Assembly (NCBI RefSeq): GCF_014836325.1
Contig: NZ_JACSQZ010000003.1
Coordinates: 1-64,000, forward strand
DNA length: 64,000 nucleotides
Origin: Clostridium gallinarum
Lineage (GTDB): Bacteria; Bacillota; Clostridia; Clostridiales; Clostridiaceae
Direction of reading: 5' to 3'
Every line of letters begins with the position of its first letter. The first letter of the stretch is position 1. Under the pieces are notes generated by a model. That model was given only the letters and a program-made list of their open reading frames with translations. It had not been told where the DNA came from and ran no database searches. Below, in pieces: positions 48,027 through 56,858 of this stretch. The position numbers and the translations under genes are program-made.

Positions 48027-49211
48027 TTACCTTCTTGTCAAATATTCCACTGCCATTTGGCATTGCATAGCTACTCCAAGTGGTAGGCATTCTTCATCTA
48101 TATCAAATAAACTACTATGTGCTGGATAAATAATGTTTTTTTCTTTGTTGCCTGACCCTAGGAAATAAAAAACTGCTGGTCTTTCATTTGCAAAGTAAGC
48201 AAAGCTTTCTACTCCCATTTTAGGATGCTTTTGAACTAAAATATTATCTTTTCCTAAAATCTTTTCAGCACTATTTTTAAATAGACTTACCATTTCTTCA
48301 TCATTATAAAGATTTGGATAAGATTCTTCTATTTTTATATCTGCAGTAGCTCTTGATGATTTACATATTCCCTCAACTATTTCTATTAATCTTTCTTTTG
48401 CAAATCCTCTATCTCCCTTGCTCATAGTTCTAATTATACCGCTTATTGTTACTTCGGCTGGAATTATATTTTGAGCTGTTCCTCCATGAATACTTCCAAC
48501 AGTTATAACAGCTGGGTTAGATGTATTTATTTCTCTACTAACTATAGTTTGTAATGCTAAAACTATATGACTTGCTATTACTATTGGATCTACTGTTGTA
48601 TGGGGATATGCCCCATGACCTCCTGATCCATTAATTTTTATAGTAAATTGATCTGATGCTGCATTTACTACTCCTTCTTTAATCATTATTGTTCCACATT
48701 CTAAGGTTTCTTCCACATGGAGACCACAAACACAATCAACTCTAGGATTTTCTAAAACCCCTTCTTTAATCATAAATCTAGCTCCACCTACAGTTTCTTC
48801 TGCTGGTTCAAATAATAACTTTACATTACCACTAAATAAGTGTTTATTCTTATTTAATATCTTAGCTGCTCCTAGTAAAATTGTAGTATGTCCATCATGA
48901 CCACAAGCATGCATTTTATCTTCTATCTTAGATGAATAATAACAGTTCTTTTTATCTAAAATAGGTAATCCATCTATATCTCCTCTTAGAGCTATAGTTT
49001 TATCTAAATTATCGCCCTTAGTTCCTCTTATTATTCCACAAACTCCTGTTTTAGCAACTTCAGTAAATTCTATGCCTTCATTTTTTAAAAATTCTTTTAT
49101 AAACTTGGATGTTTCATACTCTTCCATCCCAAGCTCTGGATGCTCATGTAATCTTCTTCTTATGCTAACTAATTCATCTTTTATGCTTATTGCTTCTTCT
49201 TTAAAATTCAT
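48027..49211 (-). CDS. M20 family amidohydrolase/aminoacylase
   Basis: A 394-residue zinc peptidase-like enzyme of the IAA-amino-acid hydrolase/hippurate hydrolase group. It has RRRLHEHPELGMEEYETSKFI, IALRGDIDGLPI, the metal motifs HACGHDGHTTILLGAA and FEPAEETVGGARFMI, a dimerisation domain with INGSGGHGAYPHTTVDPI, and a C-terminal His in YPAHSSLFDIDEECL. It probably cuts N-acyl amino acids; the substrate is not defined. It stands alone, with foldback repeat copy 2 after it. Confidence 0.9.
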   Translation of the reverse strand: MNFKEEAISIKDELVSIRRRLHEHPELGMEEYETSKFIKEFLKNEGIEFTEVAKTGVCGIIRGTKGDNLDKTIALRGDIDGLPILDKKNCYYSSKIEDKMHACGHDGHTTILLGAAKILNKNKHLFSGNVKLLFEPAEETVGGARFMIKEGVLENPRVDCVCGLHVEETLECGTIMIKEGVVNAASDQFTIKINGSGGHGAYPHTTVDPIVIASHIVLALQTIVSREINTSNPAVITVGSIHGGTAQNIIPAEVTISGIIRTMSKGDRGFAKERLIEIVEGICKSSRATADIKIEESYPNLYNDEEMVSLFKNSAEKILGKDNILVQKHPKMGVESFAYFANERPAVFYFLGSGNKEKNIIYPAHSSLFDIDEECLPLGVAMQCQMAVEYLTRR

Positions 49212-49348
49212 AAACCCACCCCCATATTTAATTAAAAATGGATAATTGATAATGCGTAATTATGGATGTAATTTGTTCCAAATTACTTTCTTTTTCATTT
49301 TGTTAATACTATATTTTTAAATTACACAAATATGTCCTATCCATATAT

Positions 49349-51319
49349 TTAAGACCAGAAAACTTCTATATTATCCCCATCTTTTAGTTTTTCTGTATAT
49401 CCTGCTTTTTCTCCATTTAATAATAGGTTTATTACTCCTTTTGCTTTAGTTAAATCAAAATTAGCATAATTAAAAATATCTACTAATATGTAATCTTTTT
49501 GTCCTTGCATATTAATTTTATTATTATTAAATATAACTGTTATTTCTGAAGTTTTATTAATAATTTCTTTCTCATAAACTTCTTCTTTTATTTTATTATA
49601 AGTTGTTAATTTATCTCCTTCTTGTACTATATAATTATCATTAATATCAATATCATCTTTTTTAATATATATGTCTTTATTTAATATATATTTTTTTATA
49701 TCTCCAATAGTTTCAGGAAAAACTATATTAATATCATCATTTTCTTTTATAAGATAATCTAAATTTTCTCTATTATTATTTACTAAAATTATAGGTTCTA
49801 GGTTAATAAGCTCATTATTTATATATATGCTTACACTATTAAATTCTCTTATTTCGTCCATTACTTTAGGTGTCGCATCTCTACCACATACAGCATATTC
49901 TATTTCTATATTATCCCCAGCTTTTATAATTTTGTCTAAACTTTCCACATTTTCATTCACTTTTATGATAGGACTTCTTCCTCTTTCACCAAAAGCTATT
50001 CTTTTAATTCCATTTAATGTATATCTTAGATTTTTCCCATTTTTCGCTATAAGCATATTAGGATTAATTCCAGCTTGAATTACAACATCCATAACACTAT
50101 GATTATGTGAATTAAACATTGTAACAGGACTTTCGTTTAAATTTACTTCTATAAAATCATTAGTGCCATTCTTTATAGATATTAACGCTATACCTAAAAC
50201 AGTTACCCCTGCTGAACCAAGCTTATTGTCACTTATACAATTTTCTATAGCTTTTCTATCTTTAATTGCTATTCTTTGTATTGGTATATTTAATACTTCA
50301 CTTAATTCGTTTATAAGTCCTGGAGTATGAGCTCCTCCTCCAACTAAAAATAACGCACTTGGAGATTTATTAGCATTTAATTCAATAATTTTATTTCCTA
50401 TAGCTTCTGCAATTTTTTTTACTACTGGTTTAATTGCTTTTAATATATTTTCTGATTTTACAGTATTTTCAAGTCCAATTATATCAGTATATGTTATTTC
50501 ATCTTTTATAGTTAAATTTCTCTTTATGTACTCTGCTGTGTTAAAGTCTACTAAACACTCCTCTGCAATAGCCTCAGTAACTTCATCCCCTGCCTGTGGT
50601 ACCATTCCATAGGATGATATACTATCTTTAGAACTTATAGCTATATCTGAAGTTCCTGCACCTATATCTACTAAGGCTATATTTAAGAGTCTTAACTTTT
50701 TAGGCACTACAGCTTCAATAGCTGCTATTGGCTCTAAAGTTAAATTATTTACTCTAAGTCCTACCTTATTCATTACTGAGTATAAGGAGTCTATTACTGA
50801 CCTTGGTAGGAAGGTTGCTATAGTCTCAACCTTAGCTTCTTCCCCCTTATGACCAAGTAAATTTGAAATTACAAATCCATTTAAGAAATAACTTTTAACT
50901 GAATATCCTACACAATACAATCTTCCATTAGTTGTTTTATTTATTTCACGCTCTGCTTCTTTAATAGAAAGTAATTCTAAGTTTTTTATATCTTCCTTAG
51001 TTATTTCATAATCTATATTAAAATCAATTTTTCCTATAGAATTTACCGTTCTTAAAAATCTTCCTGCAGCTGCGATAGAAACGTCTGTAAGCTTTATATT
51101 AAGTTCACTTTCTATTTCATCTACAATAGCCTTTACACCTTTTGCAACTAAATCTATATCATGAATTTGACCATCTATCATAGCCCTTTCTTCATGCTCT
51201 AAATATTTTTCACATATTACTTTAAAACTATTATCCTCAACTACACCAACTGTTCCAATTAAGGATCTAGTTCCTACATCTAGTGCAAATTTAATATCCT
51301 TTAAATTTACATTATCCAT
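49349..51319 (-). CDS. FtsA/PilM-like actin-fold ATPase with extended C-terminus
   Basis: A protein of about 656 residues. Residues 5-370 show an actin fold: phosphate 1 FALDVGTRSLIGTVG, the SHS2-like FtsA 1C region, phosphate 2 IALVDIGAGTSDIAISS and adenosine motif ALFLVGGGAHTPGL. The last 260 residues are not part of ordinary FtsA and contain repeated strand-rich units, ending LLNGEKAGYTEKLKDGDNIEVFW, which looks ubiquitin-like (beta-grasp). A cell-division or envelope-linked role is inferred. The ATG after GAGGTG and six bases is chosen over the upstream GTG. Confidence 0.8.
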   Translation of the reverse strand: MDNVNLKDIKFALDVGTRSLIGTVGVVEDNSFKVICEKYLEHEERAMIDGQIHDIDLVAKGVKAIVDEIESELNIKLTDVSIAAAGRFLRTVNSIGKIDFNIDYEITKEDIKNLELLSIKEAEREINKTTNGRLYCVGYSVKSYFLNGFVISNLLGHKGEEAKVETIATFLPRSVIDSLYSVMNKVGLRVNNLTLEPIAAIEAVVPKKLRLLNIALVDIGAGTSDIAISSKDSISSYGMVPQAGDEVTEAIAEECLVDFNTAEYIKRNLTIKDEITYTDIIGLENTVKSENILKAIKPVVKKIAEAIGNKIIELNANKSPSALFLVGGGAHTPGLINELSEVLNIPIQRIAIKDRKAIENCISDNKLGSAGVTVLGIALISIKNGTNDFIEVNLNESPVTMFNSHNHSVMDVVIQAGINPNMLIAKNGKNLRYTLNGIKRIAFGERGRSPIIKVNENVESLDKIIKAGDNIEIEYAVCGRDATPKVMDEIREFNSVSIYINNELINLEPIILVNNNRENLDYLIKENDDINIVFPETIGDIKKYILNKDIYIKKDDIDINDNYIVQEGDKLTTYNKIKEEVYEKEIINKTSEITVIFNNNKINMQGQKDYILVDIFNYANFDLTKAKGVINLLLNGEKAGYTEKLKDGDNIEVFWS

Positions 51320-51415
51320 ATAATACACCTCGTATTTTATATAAAATCACTTATTTTCTCCTTTTATTGCCATAATAAGATTATACAACCTAAATTAATA
51401 TTAGTGAACACTTAG

Positions 51416-53404
51416 TTAAATCAATGTAATAAGATTATTTTCTACTAATACTTTAAGAGAAAAACTTTTATTAACCTTATCTCCAAAATCTAATTTTATT
51501 ACATCCTTATTTATCTCAATAACCTTTCCCCTACCATAAGCTTTATGATTAATATAATCTCCTTGTTTTATTCCATAGTCATCATTACTTTCAATTTCTG
51601 TAAAGCCACCTTCAATTACAAATCTAGAAGTTTCTTTAAACTTACCTCTTTGAGTCTTTGGCGAAAATATATATAAATTATTTATAGCTCTTGTTATGCC
51701 CACATAAAATAATCTTCTCTCTTCTTCTATATTTTCATCTATAGAGGATTTATGAGGAATAGTTTCTTCATTTGCATTTATTAAAAATACATTTTTAAAC
51801 TCCATTCCTTTAACTCCATGAATTGTACTTAAAATTACCCCTTCTTTTACTTCTTTGCTGTCTTCTATTCTTTCTTTTACTTTTTCTACATGAGAAAGTA
51901 ATTCTATAATAGTTTTTAATCCATCAGCTGCACTTTTAAATTCTTCTAATATCTCTTCAAGATCATCTAAACTTTGATTATATCTTTCAGCATACTCCTT
52001 TAAATAATCTATATATCCTAATTCAGTTATAATATATTGTATTGCTGATGATAAGGATAATTTATTTAAATGAATTATATCTTTCTTTAGCTCATCTAGT
52101 TTTTTAGCTTGATATGGTGGTGTATCTTTCTTCTCTATTAATATTTCAAATGGACACTTATCTTCTCTATATGTTCTAACATATTCTAAATTCCCTTTAC
52201 TTATATATCTAAAAGGTCTATTTATAATATGTAAAAAGTTTTCTCTATCTTTTATATTAATAGCTAAACTTAAATAAGCTAACATATCCTTGCAAATAAA
52301 ATGTTCAAAAAAGTTATATCCCTTATCTAGTAATACAAAAGGAATCTTCCTTCTAGTAAAGGTATCTATCATACTTCTAGCTTCCATATTAGTTCTATAT
52401 AAGATAGCATTATCAGTTAAATTATCTATGCTTTTTTCAATACAATTTGCAATTTCTTCTCCTTGAAGCCTTTCATCATAGGGTTTTGAAAATTTTATTA
52501 TTCCATTAGAGGTTTTATTTGAATGTATCTTCTTAGAATTTCTTTTAATATTATTTTTTATAACATCTTTAGAAGCTTCTACTATATTTTCATTACTTCT
52601 ATAATTTATAGATAAATAAATCTTCTTTCCTTCTTTAAATATTTCATTGAAGGTTACCATATATTCTGGTTTTGAGCCTCTAAAGCTATAAATGCACTGA
52701 TCCTCATCTCCTACTGCAAATAAAGAACTATTTTCATTTAGCATTTTAAGAAATGTAATTTGTAGCTCATCACAATCTTGAAATTCATCTACCAGTACAT
52801 ACTTAAATAAATTTAAATACTTATTTAATATACTCTTGTTTTCCTGAAATAGGGTTATTACCTTAATTGATAAATCATCAAAGTCCCAAAGTCCATTTTT
52901 CTTTTTATATTCTTCATATTTTTCAAGAGCTTCTATAAAAATATCCTTTGCCAAAGTAGGCTTAAATTCATCTATTTCCTTTAATGAAGTTTTAAAAAAA
53001 GATATATTATTAAGAACTTCTTTTATCTTATCTTCATTAACTTCATCTGAATACTTAGCCAAAACTCCTTTAATTATCCTGTGAGATATACCACCTTCAA
53101 TAATAGATATTTTATAACCTTCTCTTAAAAGAATTTTATAAAAAAGACCATGAAAAGTTCCAAAGAATGGTGCCACCTCTCTATTAAAAACATTCTTATA
53201 TCTATTTCTCATATTATCTGCTGCTGCTCTTGTAAAAGTTATTACTATTATGTTACCTACCTTTATATTTAAATCCATTACTAAATGATTTACTCTATTT
53301 ATTATAACTGTAGTTTTTCCAGAGCCAGGTGCAGCAACAACTAATACATTTTTTTCCTTTATATAAACTGCTTCCTTTTGATATTTATCTAAATTTATCT
53401 TCAT
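51416..53404 (-). CDS. UvrD/PcrA-like superfamily 1 DNA helicase
   Basis: A 662-residue ATP-dependent 3'-5' helicase. Seen motifs: Q-motif LDKYQKEAV, Walker A APGSGKTT (25-32), Ia ITFTRAAADNMRNRY, II LVDEFQDCD, III AVGDEDQCIYSFRGS, IV LSINYRSNENIV, V LSTIHGVKGMEFKNVFLI and VI EERRLFYVGITRA. A C-terminal Tudor-like segment (GDYINHKAYGRGKVIEINKDVIKLDFG) is as in PcrA, but the protein is shorter than PcrA (about 740), so it is likely a second paralogue of the family. Confidence 0.9.
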   Translation of the reverse strand: MKINLDKYQKEAVYIKEKNVLVVAAPGSGKTTVIINRVNHLVMDLNIKVGNIIVITFTRAAADNMRNRYKNVFNREVAPFFGTFHGLFYKILLREGYKISIIEGGISHRIIKGVLAKYSDEVNEDKIKEVLNNISFFKTSLKEIDEFKPTLAKDIFIEALEKYEEYKKKNGLWDFDDLSIKVITLFQENKSILNKYLNLFKYVLVDEFQDCDELQITFLKMLNENSSLFAVGDEDQCIYSFRGSKPEYMVTFNEIFKEGKKIYLSINYRSNENIVEASKDVIKNNIKRNSKKIHSNKTSNGIIKFSKPYDERLQGEEIANCIEKSIDNLTDNAILYRTNMEARSMIDTFTRRKIPFVLLDKGYNFFEHFICKDMLAYLSLAINIKDRENFLHIINRPFRYISKGNLEYVRTYREDKCPFEILIEKKDTPPYQAKKLDELKKDIIHLNKLSLSSAIQYIITELGYIDYLKEYAERYNQSLDDLEEILEEFKSAADGLKTIIELLSHVEKVKERIEDSKEVKEGVILSTIHGVKGMEFKNVFLINANEETIPHKSSIDENIEEERRLFYVGITRAINNLYIFSPKTQRGKFKETSRFVIEGGFTEIESNDDYGIKQGDYINHKAYGRGKVIEINKDVIKLDFGDKVNKSFSLKVLVENNLITLI

Positions 53405-53546
53405 ATCTTCTCCTTATTTTTTATTATTGACTATTTGTTTATAAATGAGTATATAAGTTATAATAAATATTATATATTTTTATTAAAATTTAATCTCATC
53501 ATTAAATTAACTGTATATATTAATTGAAACATATATATTGTAATAA

Positions 53547-53588
53547 TTAATTTATAGAGATACAATAATTATGTATTTTATAAATTAA
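53547..53588 (+). promoter_or_regulatory. AT-rich long hairpin in the pncB leader region
   Basis: TTAATTTATA and TATAAATTAA arms enclose ATACA/TGTAT, giving 15 pairs with a small internal loop, 45 bases before the pncB start. I find no match to a known riboswitch. Confidence 0.35.
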
Positions 53589-53633
53589 TTCCTTTATTAT
53601 TTTATAATAATATTTCATTAAAAGGAGAAAAAA

Positions 53634-55100
53634 ATGGAAAACTTAATTAGATTTGATGTTACTAACGAACGTAACCTTACAATGTTAGTAGACTTTTATG
53701 AGCTAACTATGGCAAATGGATATTTCAATAAAGAAATTCAAAATAAAATAGCATATTTTGATATGTATTTCAGAAGAGTTCCTGATGGTGGTGGATACTG
53801 TATTATGGCTGGTGTTGACCAATTAATACAATATTTAAACAACCTAAAGTTTACTAGTTCTGATATAGAATATTTAAGAAGTAAAAATATATTCTCTGAA
53901 GAATTTTTAGATTACTTGAAAAACTTTAAATTTGAGTGTGATGTTTGGGCAATACCAGAAGGAAATTTTGTTTTTCCTAACCAACCTCTTGTAATAGTTA
54001 GAGGTCCTGTTGTTCAAGCTCAATTTATTGAAACTATGATTTTACTTACAATAAATCATCAAACTCTAATAGCTACTAAAGCAAATAGAATATGTAGAGC
54101 TGCAAATGGAAGAACTGTTATGGAGTTTGGTTCACGTAGAGCACAAGGATACGATGGTGCAATATATGGCGCTAGAGCTGCTATAATTGGTGGATGTGAT
54201 TCTACAGCATGTACTATATCTGATAAATACTTTAATGTTCCTGCTGTTGGAACTATGGCTCATAGTTGGGTTCAATTATTTGATACTGAATATGAAGCTT
54301 TTAAGGCTTGGGCAGAAGTTTATCCAGATAATTGTTCATTACTTATAGATACTTATAATGTATTAAAATCTGGGCTACCTAATGCAATAAAAGTCTTTGA
54401 TGAAATATTAAAGCCTCTAGGAAAAAGACCTACAGGTATAAGAATAGATTCTGGCGATATAACTTATTTAACTAAAAAATGTAGAAAGATATTAGACGCT
54501 GCTGGATATTCTGATTGTAAAATAATAGTTTCTAACTCTTTAGATGAACATATTATAAGAGATGTCTTAAACCAAGGTGCTTGTGTAGATTCATTTGGTG
54601 TTGGCGAAAGATTAATTACAGCTAAATCAGAACCTGTTTTTGGTGGAGTTTATAAACTTGTAGCTGTTGAAAATGATGAAACTATAATTCCTAAGATTAA
54701 AATAAGTGAAAATACAGAAAAAATAACAAATCCAGGCTTTAAGAAAATTTATAGAGTTTATGATAAAGAAACTCATAATGCTATAGCAGATCTTATTGCT
54801 TTAAATAATGAAACTATAGATGAATCTAAACCACTTGAAATTTTCCATCCAATAGAAACTTGGAAAAGAAAAGTTGTTACTAACTTCTATGTTAAAGAAT
54901 TAATGGTTAAGATTTTTGATAAGGGTAAACAAGTTTATGAGAGCCCTTCTGTATTAGAAATTAAAGAATTTTCTCAAAAAGAAAGTTCAAAGATGTGGCC
55001 TGAAATTCTAAGATTTGAAAATCCACATACATATTATGTAGATTTGACAGAGAATTTATGGAAGTTAAAGCAAGACTTACTTCATAAATGTATAAAATAA
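53634..55100 (+). CDS. pncB: Nicotinate phosphoribosyltransferase
   Basis: A 488-residue salvage enzyme that joins nicotinate to PRPP to give nicotinate mononucleotide for NAD. It starts NLTMLVDFYELTMANGYF and has YFDMYFRRVPDGGGYCIMAG, EFGSRRAQGYDGAIYGARAAIIGG, GTMAHSWVQLF (substrate-binding His) and IRIDSGDITYLTKKCRKIL, matching Firmicute PncB of the long type. RBS AAAGGAG precedes the ATG. The gene is single, closed by a strong terminator. Confidence 0.95.
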   Translation: MENLIRFDVTNERNLTMLVDFYELTMANGYFNKEIQNKIAYFDMYFRRVPDGGGYCIMAGVDQLIQYLNNLKFTSSDIEYLRSKNIFSEEFLDYLKNFKFECDVWAIPEGNFVFPNQPLVIVRGPVVQAQFIETMILLTINHQTLIATKANRICRAANGRTVMEFGSRRAQGYDGAIYGARAAIIGGCDSTACTISDKYFNVPAVGTMAHSWVQLFDTEYEAFKAWAEVYPDNCSLLIDTYNVLKSGLPNAIKVFDEILKPLGKRPTGIRIDSGDITYLTKKCRKILDAAGYSDCKIIVSNSLDEHIIRDVLNQGACVDSFGVGERLITAKSEPVFGGVYKLVAVENDETIIPKIKISENTEKITNPGFKKIYRVYDKETHNAIADLIALNNETIDESKPLEIFHPIETWKRKVVTNFYVKELMVKIFDKGKQVYESPSVLEIKEFSQKESSKMWPEILRFENPHTYYVDLTENLWKLKQDLLHKCIK

Positions 55101-55131
55101 GAGGGCTATTTTAAATAGTCCTCTTTTTTAT
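55099..55131 (+). terminator. Terminator of pncB
   Basis: AAGAGGGCTAT and ATAGTCCTCTT pair over 11 bp with one G-U and are followed by TTTTTATA. The stem starts on the last bases of the stop codon. Confidence 0.9.
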
Positions 55132-55187
55132 AATATATATTTAACAATTTAAATATATTTTTAATTACTATAACATAATATTTTTAT

Positions 55188-55406
55188 TTAATAATTAATT
55201 ACTTTCTCTTCTTCCTCATAATTTAAATATCTATCTTGAGAATAAAATAATTCTTCACTCATACTTCCTACCATAGATGTTTTACTTGAATTTAGATACT
55301 CTTTAAAAGGACATAACTCATTTTCATTAATTTTATTATGCATAGGGCATTCATTATAACAATTAACCCTATCTTTACTGCTTGACCAAAATGGACATTT
55401 GCTCAT
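55188..55406 (-). CDS. Small Cys-rich protein, function unknown
   Basis: A 72-residue protein starting MSKCPFWSSSKDRVNCYNECPMHNKINENELCPFKEYL. Five Cys occur in a CPFW...C-x3-C...CPF arrangement in the first 40 residues, suggesting a metal site (Zn or Fe-S); the second half is acidic. The ATG at 55406 is chosen because GGAGGGGAG lies upstream; an in-frame ATG at 55427 overlaps that site. Similar short proteins seem to exist in other clostridia, but I cannot name the family. Confidence 0.72.
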   Translation of the reverse strand: MSKCPFWSSSKDRVNCYNECPMHNKINENELCPFKEYLNSSKTSMVGSMSEELFYSQDRYLNYEEEEKVINY

Positions 55407-55535
55407 AAACTCCCCTCCATACCCCAATAGTTAAATCGAAACCATAACTTTCCTATATTATATTATATATTTTTGTTAAAATAAAGTATAATACTATCGT
55501 TTTCATAAGACAAATATCGACTTATTTTCCTAAAG

Positions 55536-55572
55536 AATAAATAAAAGAGGCTTCAAGCCTCTTTTATTTATT
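55536..55572. terminator. Terminator overlapping the stop of the 110-residue gene
   Basis: Perfect 18-bp inverted repeat (AATAAATAAAAGAGGCTT and its complement) with a one-base centre. On the minus strand it overlaps the stop codon at 55564-55566 and includes the T-rich side. Confidence 0.85.
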
Positions 55573-55896
55573 ATAATGACCACTATTTTTAGCCACTGAT
55601 ATACTTATTATTTCATTTGTAAATGCTTTAAGAAGAGCTTTTTCTAAAACTTTCTCATGATCAAAGTTTTTAATATCTCTGCACTCTGCAAAAACTTTAT
55701 TAAGTTCTCCTTCAAGATTTCTATATGTTAAAGTTACATAAGGTTTATCATATTCTACATCTACTATTTTTAATCCCCAAGAAATTTGAGCATATTCGCC
55801 ATCTGTAGCTAACTTAGTTAGCTCTCTTAACTTTATTTTTTCCTCTGAAGGATCACTAATTACTATTAGTTCATCTCCAACTTTATATTTTCCCAT
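55564..55896 (-). CDS. Conserved hypothetical protein near a Rex site
   Basis: A 110-residue soluble protein I do not recognise: MGKYKVGDELIVISDPSEEK, then a strand-rich centre (SWGLKIVDVEYDKPYVTLTYRNLEGELNKVFAECRDI) and a helical C-terminus. RBS AAAGGAGG is present before the ATG. Its upstream region, shared with perR on the other strand, carries a perfect Rex operator 103 bases before the start. A role in redox or anaerobic metabolism is possible but is inferred only from that site. Confidence 0.75.
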   Translation of the reverse strand: MGKYKVGDELIVISDPSEEKIKLRELTKLATDGEYAQISWGLKIVDVEYDKPYVTLTYRNLEGELNKVFAECRDIKNFDHEKVLEKALLKAFTNEIISISVAKNSGHYNK

Positions 55897-55998
55897 ATAA
55901 ATTCCTCCTTTTAAATAAACAATTTATCTTTATTATATATTATTACTCAAATTTATGATATTATAAGTATGCAAAATTTTTATTTTTATTTTGCAACT

Positions 55999-56016
55999 TT
56001 GTTAATTAATTAACAA
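55999..56016. promoter_or_regulatory. Rex operator (NADH/NAD+ sensing repressor site)
   Basis: TTGTTAATTAATTAACAA is an exact match to the Rex consensus TTGTTAANNNNTTAACAA and is a perfect 18-bp palindrome. It lies between the divergent 110-residue gene and perR, 103 bases from the former and 123 bases before the perR -35. No rex gene is in the window. Confidence 0.75.
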
Positions 56017-56138
56017 CTTCTAAATAAATAATATCACATATTATTTATTTATTCAATAGTTTTCAAAATATTAAATTAAATAATAAATAATTTAAGAATA
56101 TTAATTATTTATTAATATTTATTTTTAATAAACATATG

Positions 56139-56167
56139 TTGACACTTAATATAATATATTATATAAT
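56139..56167 (+). promoter_or_regulatory. Sigma-A promoter of perR
   Basis: TTGACA, a 17-base spacer and TATAAT, both hexamers perfect, about 30 bases before the perR start. Confidence 0.9.
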
Positions 56168-56175
56168 TATTATAA
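56161..56175 (+). promoter_or_regulatory. PerR box over the perR -10
   Basis: ATATAATTATTATAA matches the PerR consensus TTATAATNATTATAA at 14 of 15 positions and overlaps the -10 hexamer, consistent with autorepression. Confidence 0.8.
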
Positions 56176-56197
56176 CAATAGAAAAGGATGGTGTATT

Positions 56198-56605
56198 ATG
56201 GAAAATATAACTTCTATCTTCAGAGAAAAGAAATTAAAACTTACTCCTCAAAGATTAGCAGTTTACAAATATTTAATGAGTACAAATGAACATCCTTCTG
56301 CAGAGATTATATATAAATCACTTCAACCTGAGTATCCTACTATGAGCTTAGCTACAGTCTACAAAGCCTTAAAAACTTTAGTGGAAGTTGGATTAGTTCA
56401 AGAGATTAATGTTGGAGAAGGTAATTTTAGATATGATGCTAATCAACATGAACATGCTCATATTCAATGTATAAACTGTAGCAAGGTTTCTGATTTAGAG
56501 AATATTTCATTTTCTACTCTTAACCACACTGCTGAGGAATGCTCGGATTATAAGGTTTTATCAAATAGAATATTCTTTTACGGGCTATGTAAGGACTGTA
56601 AATAA
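56198..56605 (+). CDS. perR: Peroxide-responsive repressor PerR (Fur family)
   Basis: A 135-residue metalloregulator. The winged-helix part contains KLTPQRLAVYKYLMSTNEHPSAEIIYKSL and SLATVYKALKTLVEVGLVQEI. The regulatory metal ligands typical of PerR are present: His in NEHPSAE, Asp in FRYDANQ, two His in EHAHIQ and Asp in VSDLE. The two structural Zn CxxC pairs are CINC and CKDC. Asp in place of Glu at the YDAN position favours PerR over Fur. The gene has its own promoter with a PerR box and a strong terminator, so it is monocistronic and self-repressed. Confidence 0.9.
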   Translation: MENITSIFREKKLKLTPQRLAVYKYLMSTNEHPSAEIIYKSLQPEYPTMSLATVYKALKTLVEVGLVQEINVGEGNFRYDANQHEHAHIQCINCSKVSDLENISFSTLNHTAEECSDYKVLSNRIFFYGLCKDCK

Positions 56606-56607
56606 CT

Positions 56608-56643
56608 AATAAGCTAGAAATAAAATTTCTAGCTTATTTTTTA
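56608..56643 (+). terminator. Terminator of perR
   Basis: AATAAGCTAGAAAT and ATTTCTAGCTTATT, 14-bp perfect stem, three-base loop, followed by TTTTT. Element copy E begins on its T-run. Confidence 0.9.
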
Positions 56644-56819
56644 GGAAATTATATCTATGGACAAATTGTAGATAATTTTATGAGAGTAGTAAAATTCGTA
56701 GTGTAAGATTTAGAGTTTTAATAATTTCCTTCCTTCAGTTTGCAAAGAGCTAAACATTGTATGACGGTGACTTGGAGCGTATGCGACGGAACAAGGAATA
56801 TAATGTTTAGCTCTTTTTT
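56640..56819 (+). repeat. Structured intergenic element, copy E (only plus-strand copy)
   Basis: Full-length, type-2 stem, with the sense strand on plus, downstream of plus-strand perR. The stem AGAGCTAAACATTGTAT / ATATAATGTTTAGCTCT has C-G where other type-2 copies have A-T, a paired change that keeps the stem. The loop is GACTTGGAGC-GTA-TGCGACGGA. It ends in TTTTTT. Confidence 0.87.
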
Positions 56820-56838
56820 ATTTAAATGCAAAATTGAA

Positions 56839-56858
56839 AGACCGCATAAATGCGGTCT
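56839..56858 (-). terminator. Hairpin after the Asn-rich protein gene
   Basis: AGACCGCAT/ATGCGGTCT, 9-bp stem with a two-base centre; TTTCAATTTTG follows on the minus strand. Between it and the stop at 56978 lies a G/C-homopolymer stretch at 56863-56876. No gene is seen in 56820-56977. Confidence 0.65.
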
